A DNA stretch of 64,000 nucleotides from Chloroflexi bacterium HGW-Chloroflexi-6. Lineage in GTDB: Bacteria > Chloroflexota > Anaerolineae > Anaerolineales > Villigracilaceae. The translations under genes were made by a program, and so were the position numbers. The DNA is taken from the NCBI GenBank assembly GCA_002840685.1, contig PHBU01000011.1, forward strand, positions 1-64,000. Reading direction: 5' to 3'. The notes under the pieces were generated by a model, which did not search any database, was not told where the DNA came from, and saw nothing but the letters and a program-made list of their open reading frames with translations. Shown one piece after another: positions 41,506 to 50,942 of the stretch (position 1 is the stretch's first letter; each line of letters starts with the position of its first letter).

Positions 41506-41534
41506 ATTATACCTGAGACGGTACAGCGCATCAA
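41506..41534 (-). promoter_or_regulatory. Promoter of kinase gene, leaderless
   Basis: TTGATG (41529-41534), a 17 bp spacer and TATAAT (41506-41511) on the minus strand; the ATG at 41499 follows after 6 nt. Confidence 0.6.
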
Positions 41535-41575
41535 AGATGTAAAAGAATAATTGTATTTCAAACCATGTTTGGTTG

Positions 41576-41581
41576 TACAAT
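41576..41581 (+). promoter_or_regulatory. -10 box of yigZ, leaderless
   Basis: TACAAT, 6 nt before the ATG at 41588. TTGTAT at 41551-41556 could be a -35 with a 19 bp spacer. Confidence 0.5.
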
Positions 41582-41587
41582 TTGCCT

Positions 41588-42235
41588 ATGAGCAAAGCTT
41601 CCTACACCATCCCTGCCGAAGAGACCCGCCGCGAGCTGGAGGTGCTCAAGTCGCGCTTTATCGCCACGCTGGCCCCGGCCCTGTCCAATGAAGAGGCGCG
41701 GGCCTTCATCAAACGCATCCGCGATGAATTCCCCGAGGCCAGCCACCACGTCCCGGCCTATATCATCGGCGGAGGCAACAATTTCAGCGAATACTGCTCC
41801 GATGACGGTGAGCCGCAGGGCACCGCCGGGCGTCCAACACTGACGGTGCTGCGCGGATCCGGGCTGGGAGATGCGGCCCTGGTCATTACCCGCTACTTTG
41901 GCGGGACCCTGCTCGGCACGGGCGGGCTGGTCAAGGCTTACACCGAAGCCGCCCAGTTGGTGATCAACGCTGCCCGGCGCGCGCAGAAGGTCGAAGTGCA
42001 TACCGTTTTGCTGGCGATCCCCTACAACCTGCTCGAGCGCATCCGCCTGATCGCGCCACGCCACAACGGGGAAATTTTAGACGAGGAATTTGCCGCCGAC
42101 ATCACCCTGAGCCTGCGCTTCCCGATCGATTCCCTGGATGGCTTCCAGCGCGATTTGCAGGAGCTTTCGGCGGGCAAACTGCAGGCAGAGATCATCGAAA
42201 CCGGAGAAATGCTGGTGGCGATTTCACCCGGCTGA
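41588..42235 (+). CDS. yigZ: YigZ/IMPACT family protein
   Basis: 215-residue protein of the UPF0029/IMPACT family. The N-terminal domain includes EEARAFIKRIRDEFPEASHHVPAYIIG, DDGEPQGTAGRPTL, ALVITRYFGGTLLGTGGLVKAYTEAA; the C-terminal DUF1949-like domain follows (SLRFPIDSLDGF). Relatives in eukaryotes regulate GCN2, and bacterial members may bind ribosomes or nucleic acids; the exact job is unsettled. The start at 41588 is 6 nt after TACAAT; the in-frame start at 41573 falls inside the promoter. Confidence 0.9.
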   Translation: MSKASYTIPAEETRRELEVLKSRFIATLAPALSNEEARAFIKRIRDEFPEASHHVPAYIIGGGNNFSEYCSDDGEPQGTAGRPTLTVLRGSGLGDAALVITRYFGGTLLGTGGLVKAYTEAAQLVINAARRAQKVEVHTVLLAIPYNLLERIRLIAPRHNGEILDEEFAADITLSLRFPIDSLDGFQRDLQELSAGKLQAEIIETGEMLVAISPG

Positions 42236-42376
42236 GGTTTTCCACCCCGGACCAAGGACAGCACCTGATCATTTGAAATAGGTTGTACTGATGATTTTCG
42301 TCTGCTGACAGCCGCAGAACAAATCAGATACGCTGACTTATAGAAAATCGTTTTTTCAACAATTCAAGGAGGGAAA

Positions 42377-44236
42377 ATGAAAACCATTAAATCAACAAGA
42401 ATTACCCAAAAAAACCGGATGATTATCCTGATTGGGATCATCCTGCTTGGACTGTCAACAACAGCCCAAGCGGCCAGTGATTACCTGGATCCGCTTTTTG
42501 GCAACCCGAATGGGTATGTAACCCTGGATGGTTTTTACGGCTATTCGAAGTCAAGCGTGCAAAGCGATGGGAAAGTTCTGGTCATCGGCGAGGGTGCAGA
42601 GATCAGCGGACAATATAATCTCGTTCGCTTAATGCCGGATGGCTCCGTTGATACCGGTTTCGGCGTAAACGGCCAAAAAACGTTCCCAAACAATTCAGGC
42701 AGTGTAGCCGCCCAGGCCCCGGACGGGAAAATCATTGTCGTTGGAGAATGTGACCTGGATGGCTACATCCCAGAAAAAGGAATCAACATTGCGCGCTTGT
42801 TAGAGAATGGAACATTTGACCCAACCTTTAACGGAGGCAGTCCGGCATGCCGCTCTGCAAGGCTTTCCCTTCCTTTGCTCTTTATCCATGACATCGCCAT
42901 ACAGAAAGATGGAAAAATCCTCGTCATGGCAACCAGTATTTTCGTTGGGGACGGGATTGGCGGCTATTCCATTCTCGCGCGTTTCAATATCGATGGCAGT
43001 CTGGATGCCACTTTTGGAGAGGAGGGTGTCCGACACGCAGAACAACCTCTTCCGGGATCCAGCTCGGTCCGTTGGAGCGAGCTTGTTCTGCAACCGGATC
43101 AATCGATTCTGATCACTGGAACAGTATCCAACTGGCGCGATCCATCTGACTTGCCGATTTACCTGGTTGTTATCCGACTAACAGCTTCCGGCCAATATGA
43201 TCCATCTTTTGGCGAAAAAGGATATTTTATCTATCAAGGCCCGGACCAGATTTCGAGAGCATATACGATAACCCGCCAAAAAAGCGGCCGCATCATTATC
43301 GGCGGAGAAGAAAAAATAGGCGGCTCAATACGATATTTTTTGATGGGCATCACCCCAAATGGGACTCTGGATAGTACATTTGGCGACTCAGGGGTGGTCA
43401 CCATCACAGGAAATGTACAGAGTTTATTGGCCCTTCCCGATGACAACCTTATAACTATCGAATATGTGGACCCAAACAAGCTTGTTGTACGCATGTTTGA
43501 CCCACAGGGCGAAACAAAAACTACCTTCGCCAATAACGGCCAGGCAGCATTCGACTTTCTGGGTTCCCCTCTACAATTACACATTCAACCTGAAGGGCAG
43601 ATCCTTGTTGCCAGCTGGCTTAACCCCGGCTCTCAAATTGTGATGTCACGCCTGAATGCAAACATCGGCCCCCGTCCGGTTTTTGCAGATGTCAACTTTT
43701 TCCATTGGGCCAATGAATGGGTGGAGCGTTTATATTCATCCGGGCTAACAAGCGGATGTGGATCAGCCCCTGCAATATTCTGCCCCGACAAGCCAGTCAC
43801 CCGGGCGCAAATGGCTGTATTCCTACTCAAAGGAATTTACGGTCCGGCTTATGCTCCCCCACCTGCTGGCGATGGCACCGGGTTTGAAGATGTGGAAACA
43901 AATCACTGGGCCGCTGCCTGGATAAAACAACTGGCCGCCGAAGGCATCACCTACGGTTGTGGTGACGGGAATTTCTGCCCTGATACTCCGGTCAACCGCG
44001 CCCAGTTGGCTGTATTCCTGCTTAAAGCAAAGTACGGGGCCGCATATAGTCCCGCCCCGGCCAGCGGCGCCACATTTCTGGATGTTACATCAGATCATTG
44101 GGCGGCCGCGTGGATAGAACAACTTGCTGCGGAGAACATTACCAGTGGTTGTGGCAATGGAAATTTTTGTCCTCAACTATCTGCGAATCGCGCCCAAATG
44201 GCTATTTTCCTGGTAAAAACCTTCAACTTGCCCTAA
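42377..44236 (+). CDS. Secreted beta-propeller (delta-60) protein with three SLH domains
   Basis: 619-residue exported protein. Signal peptide about residues 16-35 with cleavage near TAQAASD. Residues about 50-430 contain about seven delta-60 (DUF5122) units of the form DGK-hydrophobic...R-x-x-x-D/N-G-x-x-D-x-x-F-G, predicting a seven-bladed propeller. Three SLH domains fill the C-terminus (about 436-490, 500-555, 562-618); each carries a GCG...FCP signature and NRAQMAVFL or VTRAQ. SLH domains hold proteins to the cell wall. AAGGAGGG precedes the ATG. Function of the propeller is unknown; display of a binding surface is likely. Confidence 0.9.
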   Translation: MKTIKSTRITQKNRMIILIGIILLGLSTTAQAASDYLDPLFGNPNGYVTLDGFYGYSKSSVQSDGKVLVIGEGAEISGQYNLVRLMPDGSVDTGFGVNGQKTFPNNSGSVAAQAPDGKIIVVGECDLDGYIPEKGINIARLLENGTFDPTFNGGSPACRSARLSLPLLFIHDIAIQKDGKILVMATSIFVGDGIGGYSILARFNIDGSLDATFGEEGVRHAEQPLPGSSSVRWSELVLQPDQSILITGTVSNWRDPSDLPIYLVVIRLTASGQYDPSFGEKGYFIYQGPDQISRAYTITRQKSGRIIIGGEEKIGGSIRYFLMGITPNGTLDSTFGDSGVVTITGNVQSLLALPDDNLITIEYVDPNKLVVRMFDPQGETKTTFANNGQAAFDFLGSPLQLHIQPEGQILVASWLNPGSQIVMSRLNANIGPRPVFADVNFFHWANEWVERLYSSGLTSGCGSAPAIFCPDKPVTRAQMAVFLLKGIYGPAYAPPPAGDGTGFEDVETNHWAAAWIKQLAAEGITYGCGDGNFCPDTPVNRAQLAVFLLKAKYGAAYSPAPASGATFLDVTSDHWAAAWIEQLAAENITSGCGNGNFCPQLSANRAQMAIFLVKTFNLP

Positions 44237-44331
44237 ATTAACGCGAAATATTCACTATAATTTAAATACGGCAACGCAAAGATTTAGACATCAACGGTTT
44301 TCATCGTTCGCTTTTCGATAGGACGGTCATC

Positions 44332-45714
44332 ATGGCCCGACAAGCTCAGCAAGGCGAAAAAGGTACTCTCCACCCGCAAGATTTCCACACCCAGGCGCTG
44401 GAGGCCGAGGCGCAGGGTAAATGGCAGACCGCTGCCCAGCTGTACGCCCGCGCCTTCGAACAGCGTACCGCCGAGTTGGAACTGATCAACAGCGTGCAGG
44501 CTGGTCTTTCGGCCAACCTGGACATGCAGGCCATCTACGATCTGGTGGGTGACAAACTACGAGATACGTTCAACGCCCAGGTGGTCATGATCTCGCAATA
44601 TGACCCCCATACCGAAAAGATCTTTCATCATTACGCCATCGAGCGCGGCCAGCACCTGCACATCCCCGGCTGGCACGCGATCGACAGCTCACGCGGCGAA
44701 ATTGCCCGCACGGGCAAACCGTTCATGATCAACCTGGCTGAGATCATACGGGTGGTTGAAGCAGGTAAAATGAGCGTTGTCCCCGGCACCGAACTGCCCA
44801 AAACCTGGTTGGGTGTGCCCATGCTGGTGGGCAAACAGGTGCGCGGCATCGTCAGCCTGCAAAACCTCGATAAGGAAAACGCTTTTAGCAAAAGCGATAT
44901 TGAGCTCCTGAACACGCTGACCAACAGCATGAGCCAGTCGCTTGAAAATGCGCGCCTGTTTAGCGAAACCCAACGCCTGCTCAACCTGCTCGAAGATGAA
45001 ATGGAAATCGCCAGGCAGACTCAGCAAAGCATTCTACCCTCCGAATTTCCGCGCCACAAAGGGTATGATATCGCCGCATCGATCATCCCGGCCCGCGCCG
45101 TTGGCGGAGACTTTTTCGATTTCATCCCGCTCAAAAAACAACGGCTTGCGCTTGTCGTTGGGGATGTTTCGGACAAAGGCCTGCCGGCTGCCCTGTTCAT
45201 GGCGCTGACCTTCAGCCTTTTGCGCGCCGAAGCCGCCCGCACCGCCGATGCACGCCAGGTGCTGATCAACGTCAACCGCGATCTGCTCAAGATGAACACG
45301 CTGGGCATGTTCGTCTCGCTGCTTTATTGTGTGCTCGATTTGCGCACCGGTGAGATGGAATGCACCCGCGCCGGGCATCCGCAGCCAATCGTGCTCGATT
45401 CGCTCGGCCGGCAGCGCCCAATCAACCTGCAGGAAGGCCAGGCGCTTGGTGTTCTGGAAAACTTTGCGCTCGATCAGCAGGAAATCATCATTCCACAAGG
45501 CGGGCTGGTTCTGCTGTACAGCGATGGGCTGAGCGAAGCCTGCGACACGCGTGGGAAAGAGTTTGGCACAGAACGCATCTTGCAAGAACTGCTCAGCCAC
45601 CGCCACAAAAACGCCAAAAACCTGTGCGCCCAACTGTGGAACGCGGTCGAACAGTACAGCGCCCCCATCCCCCACCAGGATGACTTCACAACCATTGTTA
45701 TCAAAAGGCATTAA
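44332..45714 (+). CDS. GAF-domain PP2C/SpoIIE-type protein phosphatase
   Basis: 460-residue soluble protein. The GAF domain spans about residues 55-205 (AIYDLVGDKLRDTFNAQVVMIS ... TWLGVPMLVGKQVRGIVSL). A coiled-coil linker (about 210-235) connects to a SpoIIE-type PP2C domain (about 245-460) with metal-site Asp in ARAVGGDFFDF, VVGDVSDKGLPAALFMA and LVLLYSDGLSEA. Such proteins (RsbU-like) dephosphorylate anti-sigma antagonists when the GAF senses a ligand. A TATAAT lies near 44256. No anti-sigma antagonist gene is adjacent; the nearest kinase gene is at 39262. Confidence 0.9.
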   Translation: MARQAQQGEKGTLHPQDFHTQALEAEAQGKWQTAAQLYARAFEQRTAELELINSVQAGLSANLDMQAIYDLVGDKLRDTFNAQVVMISQYDPHTEKIFHHYAIERGQHLHIPGWHAIDSSRGEIARTGKPFMINLAEIIRVVEAGKMSVVPGTELPKTWLGVPMLVGKQVRGIVSLQNLDKENAFSKSDIELLNTLTNSMSQSLENARLFSETQRLLNLLEDEMEIARQTQQSILPSEFPRHKGYDIAASIIPARAVGGDFFDFIPLKKQRLALVVGDVSDKGLPAALFMALTFSLLRAEAARTADARQVLINVNRDLLKMNTLGMFVSLLYCVLDLRTGEMECTRAGHPQPIVLDSLGRQRPINLQEGQALGVLENFALDQQEIIIPQGGLVLLYSDGLSEACDTRGKEFGTERILQELLSHRHKNAKNLCAQLWNAVEQYSAPIPHQDDFTTIVIKRH

Positions 45715-45739
45715 TTCTACTTAGGAGAAAACAGAACTG

Positions 45740-46441
45740 ATGGAAAGATCTTACAAGTATTACGATATCGTGATGGCCTTCTTTATTACTGTTTTGCTGG
45801 TTAGCAACGTGGCTTCATCGGCCAAAATCGTTGACCTGAAGCTGAGCCTGTTCGGTTTCGGACTGGCTTTTGACGCCGGCACGATCCTCTTCCCGCTCAG
45901 CTACATTTTTGGCGACATTCTGACAGAAGTCTACGGCTTCAAACGCTCACGCCGCGTGATCTGGATGGGATTCTTCGCGCTGGCGCTCTCAGCGGGAGTC
46001 TTCTGGTTGGTGGGCGCGCTACCCGGCGAAGCAACCTGGCAAACCTACGCCGGGGATGCCGCCTATGCCGCCATCCTGGGAGGCATGTCCAGCGGCGGAA
46101 TCGTGCTCGGGTCGCTGGCCGGTTATTTAACGGGAGAATTTTCCAACTCGGTTGTGCTGGCCAGGATGAAAGTCTGGACAAGCGGCCGCCACCTGTGGAT
46201 GAGAACGATCGGCAGCACCCTGATCGGCCAAATGGTGGATACCCTGGCCTTTATGCTGGTCGCCACTCTGCTGGGCGTCTTCCCCTGGAGCCTGTTTGCC
46301 ATGCTGACCGTGACCAATTATCTCTTCAAGGTCGCCATCGAAGCCCTGATGACACCCGTCACCTATGGACTGGTGAACTTCCTGAAGAAATCAGAAAACG
46401 AAGACGTTTACGACAAAGAAACACGCTTCAGCCTTATCTGA
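45740..46441 (+). CDS. yhhQ: Queuosine precursor transporter (YhhQ/VUT family)
   Basis: 233-residue membrane protein with six predicted helices. VSNVASSAKIVDLKLSLFG, FPLSYIFGDILTEVYGFKRSRRVIWMGF, RTIGSTLIGQMVDTLAFMLVA and VTNYLFKVAIEALMTPVTY are the family's typical sequences. It imports queuine-type precursors such as preQ0 or preQ1 for tRNA queuosine. Shine-Dalgarno AGGAG is present. No queuosine gene or preQ1 riboswitch was seen next to it. A strong terminator follows. Confidence 0.92.
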   Translation: MERSYKYYDIVMAFFITVLLVSNVASSAKIVDLKLSLFGFGLAFDAGTILFPLSYIFGDILTEVYGFKRSRRVIWMGFFALALSAGVFWLVGALPGEATWQTYAGDAAYAAILGGMSSGGIVLGSLAGYLTGEFSNSVVLARMKVWTSGRHLWMRTIGSTLIGQMVDTLAFMLVATLLGVFPWSLFAMLTVTNYLFKVAIEALMTPVTYGLVNFLKKSENEDVYDKETRFSLI

Positions 46442-46468
46442 CCAAGAAAAGCCAAAAACATCTATCAA

Positions 46469-46499
46469 AAGAGCGCCGGCATAAAAACTCGGCGCTCTT
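46469..46499. terminator. Bidirectional intrinsic terminator
   Basis: AAGAGCGCCG and CGGCGCTCTT form a perfect 10 bp stem with an 11 nt A-rich loop. It lies between convergent yhhQ and nadB. Confidence 0.85.
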
Positions 46500-46549
46500 G
46501 ATGTTTATCTTGACAGTGTGTGTTTTTGATTTTCCGATGGAATCGCCTT

Positions 46550-48145
46550 TTACAACAAGCGGTCGCCGCCGTCCACAGAATCTGTCCGGAAGTGGCAGCC
46601 GCGACTCTGACGGTTGTGGCGCGCGGCCTGGGCAACGATCAGTGCCGCTTCGACGGCGTTGCGCAGCCCGATCAGCCCATCGCTCAATTTGGTTTTGCGG
46701 TAAAAAGTCTCGATCTCGTTTTGCAGGTGACGCAGCTCGCGAATGGCGCGCGAGAGCCGGTCGCCGGAGCGGATCAGCCCGACATAATGCCACATCACAT
46801 TTTGAATGGTCTGCATATCGCCCTGGATCAGGGCCGGGTCTGAGTCGTGGATCAGGTTCGATTCGTCCCAGGGTGGAATATCATCCGGCTGCGGCAGGAA
46901 CCCGTCCGCCACCCAACCCGCAATATGTTCCGCCGCGCGCTCGCCAAAAACCAGGCCCTCCAACAGGGAGGTGCTCGCCAGACGGTTGGCGCCATGCAGC
47001 CCGGTGCAAGACACTTCACCCACTGCATACAGGTTCTGAATGCTGCTTGCGCCCCAGGCATCCACCGCCACCCCGCCACACGAGTAGTGCGCGGCCGGTA
47101 CAACGGGAATCGACTCACGGGTCATATCGATCCCGACCCGCAGACATTCGGCGTAAATATTGGGGAAACGGGCCCTGATCTTTTCGGCCGGCATGTGAGT
47201 GCCGATGTCCAGCAAAACGTACGAATATCCGTGCGCCTCCATTTCGCGGTGGATGGCGCGCGCAACCACATCGCGCGGGGCCAGATCCTTCCACTGCGGG
47301 TCATACTTGTGCATAAAAGGCTCGCCCGTTGGGGTCAGCAGGGTGCCGCCCTCGCCGCGCACCGCTTCGCTGATCAAGAACCCCTCCGCGCCCGGGACGG
47401 CCAGGGCCGTCGGGTGGAACTGAATATACTCGGCATTGATGATGTTCGCCCCGGCGCGGTGCGCCATCGCGAGTCCGTCGCCGCGCGCGCCAGGCGGATT
47501 GGTGGTGTTGCGATAGATGCGCCCCAGCCCGCCGGTTGCCAGCACGGTCGTCCGCGCCAACGTGCGGTGGATGGCCCTGCCGTTGCGGTCAAACACATAG
47601 GCGCCGTAACAGGTGATCGGCTTGTAAGTATCGAGCGGATCGCGTGAGTGATGGGGGTAGGTGATCAGATCAACGGCGGTGGCATTCGTCAACAACTCGA
47701 TGTTGGGCTGGCGGCGCACGGCGGCCATCAGCCCGAGCATAATGCTATGACCGGTTCCATCGCCAACATGCAGGATGCGCCGGCGGGAGTGGGCCGCTTC
47801 CTGTCCGAAAGCCAGTTCGCCACCTGCTCCGCGATCGAACCCGATGGCGGCTTCCGTTAAAAGCAGGTTCTCCAACCTGGGAGGGCCTTCCTCCGCCAGG
47901 ATGCGGGCCGCTTCGGGCAGCGAGGCCCCGGCGCCGGCGGCCAGAATATCCTGCACCAGCAGCTCGGCGCTATCATCCGCCCCGCGGTGGATGATCCCAC
48001 CCTGGGCGTAGTTCGAATTTGACTCATGCGGGTCGGCTTCGCGGGTGATCATAATGATGTGCAGCGATGGGTCTTTTGCCAGTTTGAGCGCAGCAGCTGC
48101 CCCGGCGATCCCGGAGCCAATGATGAGTACATCAGTAGTTTTCAT
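46550..48145 (-). CDS. nadB: L-aspartate oxidase
   Basis: 531-residue FAD enzyme that oxidises L-aspartate to iminoaspartate, first step of de novo NAD synthesis. FAD motif VLIIGSGIAGAAAALKLA at the N-terminus; SNYAQGGI (about residues 44-51), ATGGLGRIYRNTTNPPGARGDG, HPTAL, and SCGGVAVDAWGAS...LYAVGEVSCTGLHGANRLASTSLLEGLVFG are typical of NadB rather than SdhA. It is the last gene of a nadC-nadA-nadB operon. Confidence 0.96.
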   Translation of the reverse strand: MKTTDVLIIGSGIAGAAAALKLAKDPSLHIIMITREADPHESNSNYAQGGIIHRGADDSAELLVQDILAAGAGASLPEAARILAEEGPPRLENLLLTEAAIGFDRGAGGELAFGQEAAHSRRRILHVGDGTGHSIMLGLMAAVRRQPNIELLTNATAVDLITYPHHSRDPLDTYKPITCYGAYVFDRNGRAIHRTLARTTVLATGGLGRIYRNTTNPPGARGDGLAMAHRAGANIINAEYIQFHPTALAVPGAEGFLISEAVRGEGGTLLTPTGEPFMHKYDPQWKDLAPRDVVARAIHREMEAHGYSYVLLDIGTHMPAEKIRARFPNIYAECLRVGIDMTRESIPVVPAAHYSCGGVAVDAWGASSIQNLYAVGEVSCTGLHGANRLASTSLLEGLVFGERAAEHIAGWVADGFLPQPDDIPPWDESNLIHDSDPALIQGDMQTIQNVMWHYVGLIRSGDRLSRAIRELRHLQNEIETFYRKTKLSDGLIGLRNAVEAALIVAQAARHNRQSRGCHFRTDSVDGGDRLL

Positions 48146-48216
48146 AGGTCAGCTTTTTAGAACGTAGCGAGCAAAACCTGGCAGTCAACCAGCCCCTGCC
48201 CGCCACGCTCATATGG

Positions 48217-49251
48217 TTATCCGATTTTTATCATTCGATCGACAGCATTGAATGCCCGCAGGCGGATCTCTTCGGGCACATCGATAACGGTCCGGTTGTG
48301 CAGCAGCGAATCGCGCACATTTTCCATCGTGATCATGTTCATGTGCGGGCAACGCACCATGCACAGGCGCAGCAGATCCTTGTCAGGGTTGGCGGCGGCA
48401 ATGTTATCGCCCATCGAACACTCGGTCAGCACCAGGTAGTGCGGAGCCTGGCTGTCCTGAACGAACTTGATCATGGCGTTGGTCGAGCCGGAATAATCCG
48501 ACTCAGCCACCACCTCGGGCGGACACTCAGGGTGAGTCAGCACGACCACATCCGGGAATTGTTTCCGTACTGTGCGAATATCCTCGACCGTAAACTTGTC
48601 GTGGACTTCGCATTTGCCGTGCCAGCCGATCATCTGGACATCCAGCAACGGGTCGGCCACCCCGCCAACAGACGGGAAAATGATGTGCTTTCCGGTTTCA
48701 CGGGCAACGTTCGAGGCGAGATACTGGTCAGGCAGGAAGATGACCGTGTCGGTCTTGAGCGATTCGACCACAGCGATGGCATTGCCGGAGGTGCAGCAAA
48801 TGTCGCTTTCGGCCTTCACGTCTGCATAGGTATTGACATAGGTCACAACCGGCACACCGGGATACTTGCGCTTCAAGGCGCGCACATCTTCGGCAGTGAT
48901 CGATTCGGCCAGCGAACAACCCGCCTTTTCGGCCGGGAGCAGCACCGTCTTGGTCGGGTTCAGGATTTTGGCCGTCTCAGCCATGAATTTGACGCCGCAA
49001 AAGACGATCACATCCTTGTCGGTGCTGGCGGCTTTGCGACTCAGGTCGAGCGAATCGCCCTTGAAATCGGGGATCGAGTGGAAGAGCACCGGCTCCATAT
49101 AGTTGTGACCGAGGATGACGGCGTTGCGTTCTTTTTTGAGCTGGTTGATCTCAACCGCAATCTCGGCTTTGTAATACAGCTCGAAATCAGGCACGATCTT
49201 GCCCAGGCTGACTTTCATTTCTTCGTAAAGCGCTTGCGCTTCAGGGTTCAT
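48217..49251 (-). CDS. nadA: Quinolinate synthase
   Basis: 344-residue 4Fe-4S enzyme condensing iminoaspartate with dihydroxyacetone phosphate to quinolinate. Motifs: ILGHNYMEP, VFCGVKFMAETAKIL, SDICCTSGNA, and RCPHMNMITMENVRDSL. The three cluster Cys residues (in FCGV, CCTSGN, and RCPHM) are in place. AAAAGGAG precedes the ATG, 30 nt after nadC. Anaerobic-type protein of standard length. Confidence 0.96.
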   Translation of the reverse strand: MNPEAQALYEEMKVSLGKIVPDFELYYKAEIAVEINQLKKERNAVILGHNYMEPVLFHSIPDFKGDSLDLSRKAASTDKDVIVFCGVKFMAETAKILNPTKTVLLPAEKAGCSLAESITAEDVRALKRKYPGVPVVTYVNTYADVKAESDICCTSGNAIAVVESLKTDTVIFLPDQYLASNVARETGKHIIFPSVGGVADPLLDVQMIGWHGKCEVHDKFTVEDIRTVRKQFPDVVVLTHPECPPEVVAESDYSGSTNAMIKFVQDSQAPHYLVLTECSMGDNIAAANPDKDLLRLCMVRCPHMNMITMENVRDSLLHNRTVIDVPEEIRLRAFNAVDRMIKIG

Positions 49252-49281
49252 TTTTGGCTCCTTTTACCTGTAATCTTGCAT

Positions 49282-50118
49282 TTAGCGAACAAAATCCAAC
49301 GAGACATCAAAAACCTTTGCCGAATGGGTCAGCGCGCCGATCGAGATGTAATCGACGCCGGTTTCGGCAATCGCGCGCGCGGTTTCGAGACTGACGTTGC
49401 CACTGGCCTCCAATTTGGCGCGCCCGGAGGTGATCTGGACGGCCTCACGCATCATATCCAGGCTCATGTTATCGAGCAGGATGCGCTCCACCCCCAGCGA
49501 CAGGGATTCGCGGACATGCTCCAGCGTGCGGGCCTCGACTTCGATTTGCAATCCGCTCGCAGCGGCGCGGGCGCGAATAACCGCTTCACTGATCGACCCG
49601 GCAAAGTCGATGTGGTTGTCCTTGATCAGGATCATATCGTACAGGCCAATGCGATGATTCTGCCCGCCGCCGCGCAAAACCGCCAGTTTATCGAGGATGC
49701 GCAAGCCAGGGACGGTCTTGCGAGTGTCAAGGATGGCGGCCTTCGTCCCTGCAACCGCATCCACGAACTGACGGGTCAGGGTGGCGATGCCGCTCATCCG
49801 CCCCAGGAAGTTGAGTGCGGTCCGTTCAGCGGTCAGCAGGCTGCGGGCGGGACCGTCCAGCGTCGCAACGATTTGACGGTTCTCGACCTTCGCCCCCTCC
49901 TCCGCTTTTTGACGGAATTCGATTTTTGCATCCACCGCTTCACAAACCGCCCCGGCCACATCCAACCCGGCGATCACGCCCGTTTGCTTGGCGATGATCT
50001 GCCCGGTCATCTGCGCTTCAGGGGGAATGATGCTGTTACTGGTGGCGTCGCCGCTGCCGATGTCTTCGACGAGCGCGCGCCGAATGGCTTCAAGAATATC
50101 AGGATGAAGGTTATTCAA
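49282..50118 (-). CDS. nadC: Nicotinate-nucleotide pyrophosphorylase (carboxylating)
   Basis: 278-residue enzyme that turns quinolinate and PRPP into nicotinate mononucleotide and CO2. Signatures: EDIGSGDATS, ERTALNFLGRMSGIATLTRQFVD, ILDTRKTVPGLRILDKLAVLRGGGQNHR, LIKDNHI, EVEARTLEH and ASGNVSLETAR. The start is TTG 50118 with AAAGGAAAG upstream; a longer frame to 50166 would run through the operator region. First gene of the operon, with a perfect sigma-70 promoter 76 nt upstream. Confidence 0.94.
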   Translation of the reverse strand: MNNLHPDILEAIRRALVEDIGSGDATSNSIIPPEAQMTGQIIAKQTGVIAGLDVAGAVCEAVDAKIEFRQKAEEGAKVENRQIVATLDGPARSLLTAERTALNFLGRMSGIATLTRQFVDAVAGTKAAILDTRKTVPGLRILDKLAVLRGGGQNHRIGLYDMILIKDNHIDFAGSISEAVIRARAAASGLQIEVEARTLEHVRESLSLGVERILLDNMSLDMMREAVQITSGRAKLEASGNVSLETARAIAETGVDYISIGALTHSAKVFDVSLDFVR

Positions 50119-50131
50119 GGACTTTCCTTTC

Positions 50132-50155
50132 GTGTAAAATATACACTTAATGTGT
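50132..50155. promoter_or_regulatory. Overlapping inverted repeats, putative nad operator
   Basis: GTGTA-aaata-TACAC (50132-50146) overlaps ACAC-ttaat-GTGT (50143-50155). Both are perfect. They lie in the nadC leader between promoter and Shine-Dalgarno, a place suited to a repressor that senses NAD status. No NrtR, NiaR or NadR gene was seen in the window. Confidence 0.5.
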
Positions 50156-50193
50156 CGAAAAATCAAAGCGGTGATTGGCCGCTTGTTGACATG

Positions 50194-50221
50194 ATTATAA
50201 TCCGCCTGATGATTTTGTCAA
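50194..50221 (-). promoter_or_regulatory. Consensus promoter of nadCAB
   Basis: On the minus strand TTGACA (50216-50221), a 16 bp spacer and TATAAT (50194-50199). Both hexamers match the sigma-70 consensus exactly. Confidence 0.75.
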
Positions 50222-50300
50222 GTTCGCGGTAAAACCGGGGAGGTTTATAATCTTGCAGCAGGCATCTGGAAAACAAAAAGGGTTTTGTCGAGGAGAGACC

Positions 50301-50903
50301 ATGACACTCGAAACGATCATTCAGTGGATGGCCGGGCTGCTGGCGTTTTCCACTCTGGAGATTCTGCTCTACAGCATTGGGCGGGGAACCCAGCGCCAGG
50401 CCGGACGCACAAGCGGGTCGGCTGCGGTTCTCCGTTCCCCGCTTTTTTACCTGACTGTCAGTTTCCTGTTTTTCGGCGCTGCCTGGCTCGGGTGGATTCC
50501 CTTGCCGTTGAGGGTGGCTCCTCCCGCTCGAAGCGTGATGCTGATCGCCGGGGCATTGCTCTACATCCCGGGAATGGCATTGGTGCTGTGGGGACGCTTT
50601 GCGCTCGGCAAAAATTACTTTGTTTCCACTGGCATGGGCGCGCAACTCTTCTCTGATCAACAGCTGGTAATCAATGGACCGTATGCTTTCGTACGGCACC
50701 CCATGTATGTCGGTCTGGCGCTGGCGGCCTGGGGTGCGCTGCTAATCTACTTTACATGGACAACTGTTTATTTTGCCCTGTTCGCGCCCATGCTATTCAT
50801 GCGCGCTCGCCGCGAAGAGCAGGCCCTCGCGGCAGAGTTTGGCGAACAATGGCGGGCATACTGCCAACGCGTCCCTGCTTTTTTCCCGCGCTTGAAAAAT
50901 TAA
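50301..50903 (+). CDS. Isoprenylcysteine/phospholipid methyltransferase-like membrane protein
   Basis: 200-residue membrane protein of the ICMT/PEMT group. Four to five hydrophobic helices, with the family motif NGPYAFVRHPMYVGLAL (about residues 128-145) and C-terminal RREEQALAAEFGEQWRAYCQRVPAFFP. It probably uses SAM to methylate an isoprenoid or lipid-linked group. Start set at ATG 50301 with GAGGAGA upstream; TATAAT at 50246-50251. Substrate unknown. Confidence 0.82.
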   Translation: MTLETIIQWMAGLLAFSTLEILLYSIGRGTQRQAGRTSGSAAVLRSPLFYLTVSFLFFGAAWLGWIPLPLRVAPPARSVMLIAGALLYIPGMALVLWGRFALGKNYFVSTGMGAQLFSDQQLVINGPYAFVRHPMYVGLALAAWGALLIYFTWTTVYFALFAPMLFMRARREEQALAAEFGEQWRAYCQRVPAFFPRLKN

Positions 50904-50942
50904 ACCGCTCGTTTTCAAAAATTAACATCCTGCAAGAAACAA

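Noticed and set aside
48298-50232. 644-codon plus-strand frame
   Set aside because: Antisense to nadA and nadC; composition typical of a shadow frame.
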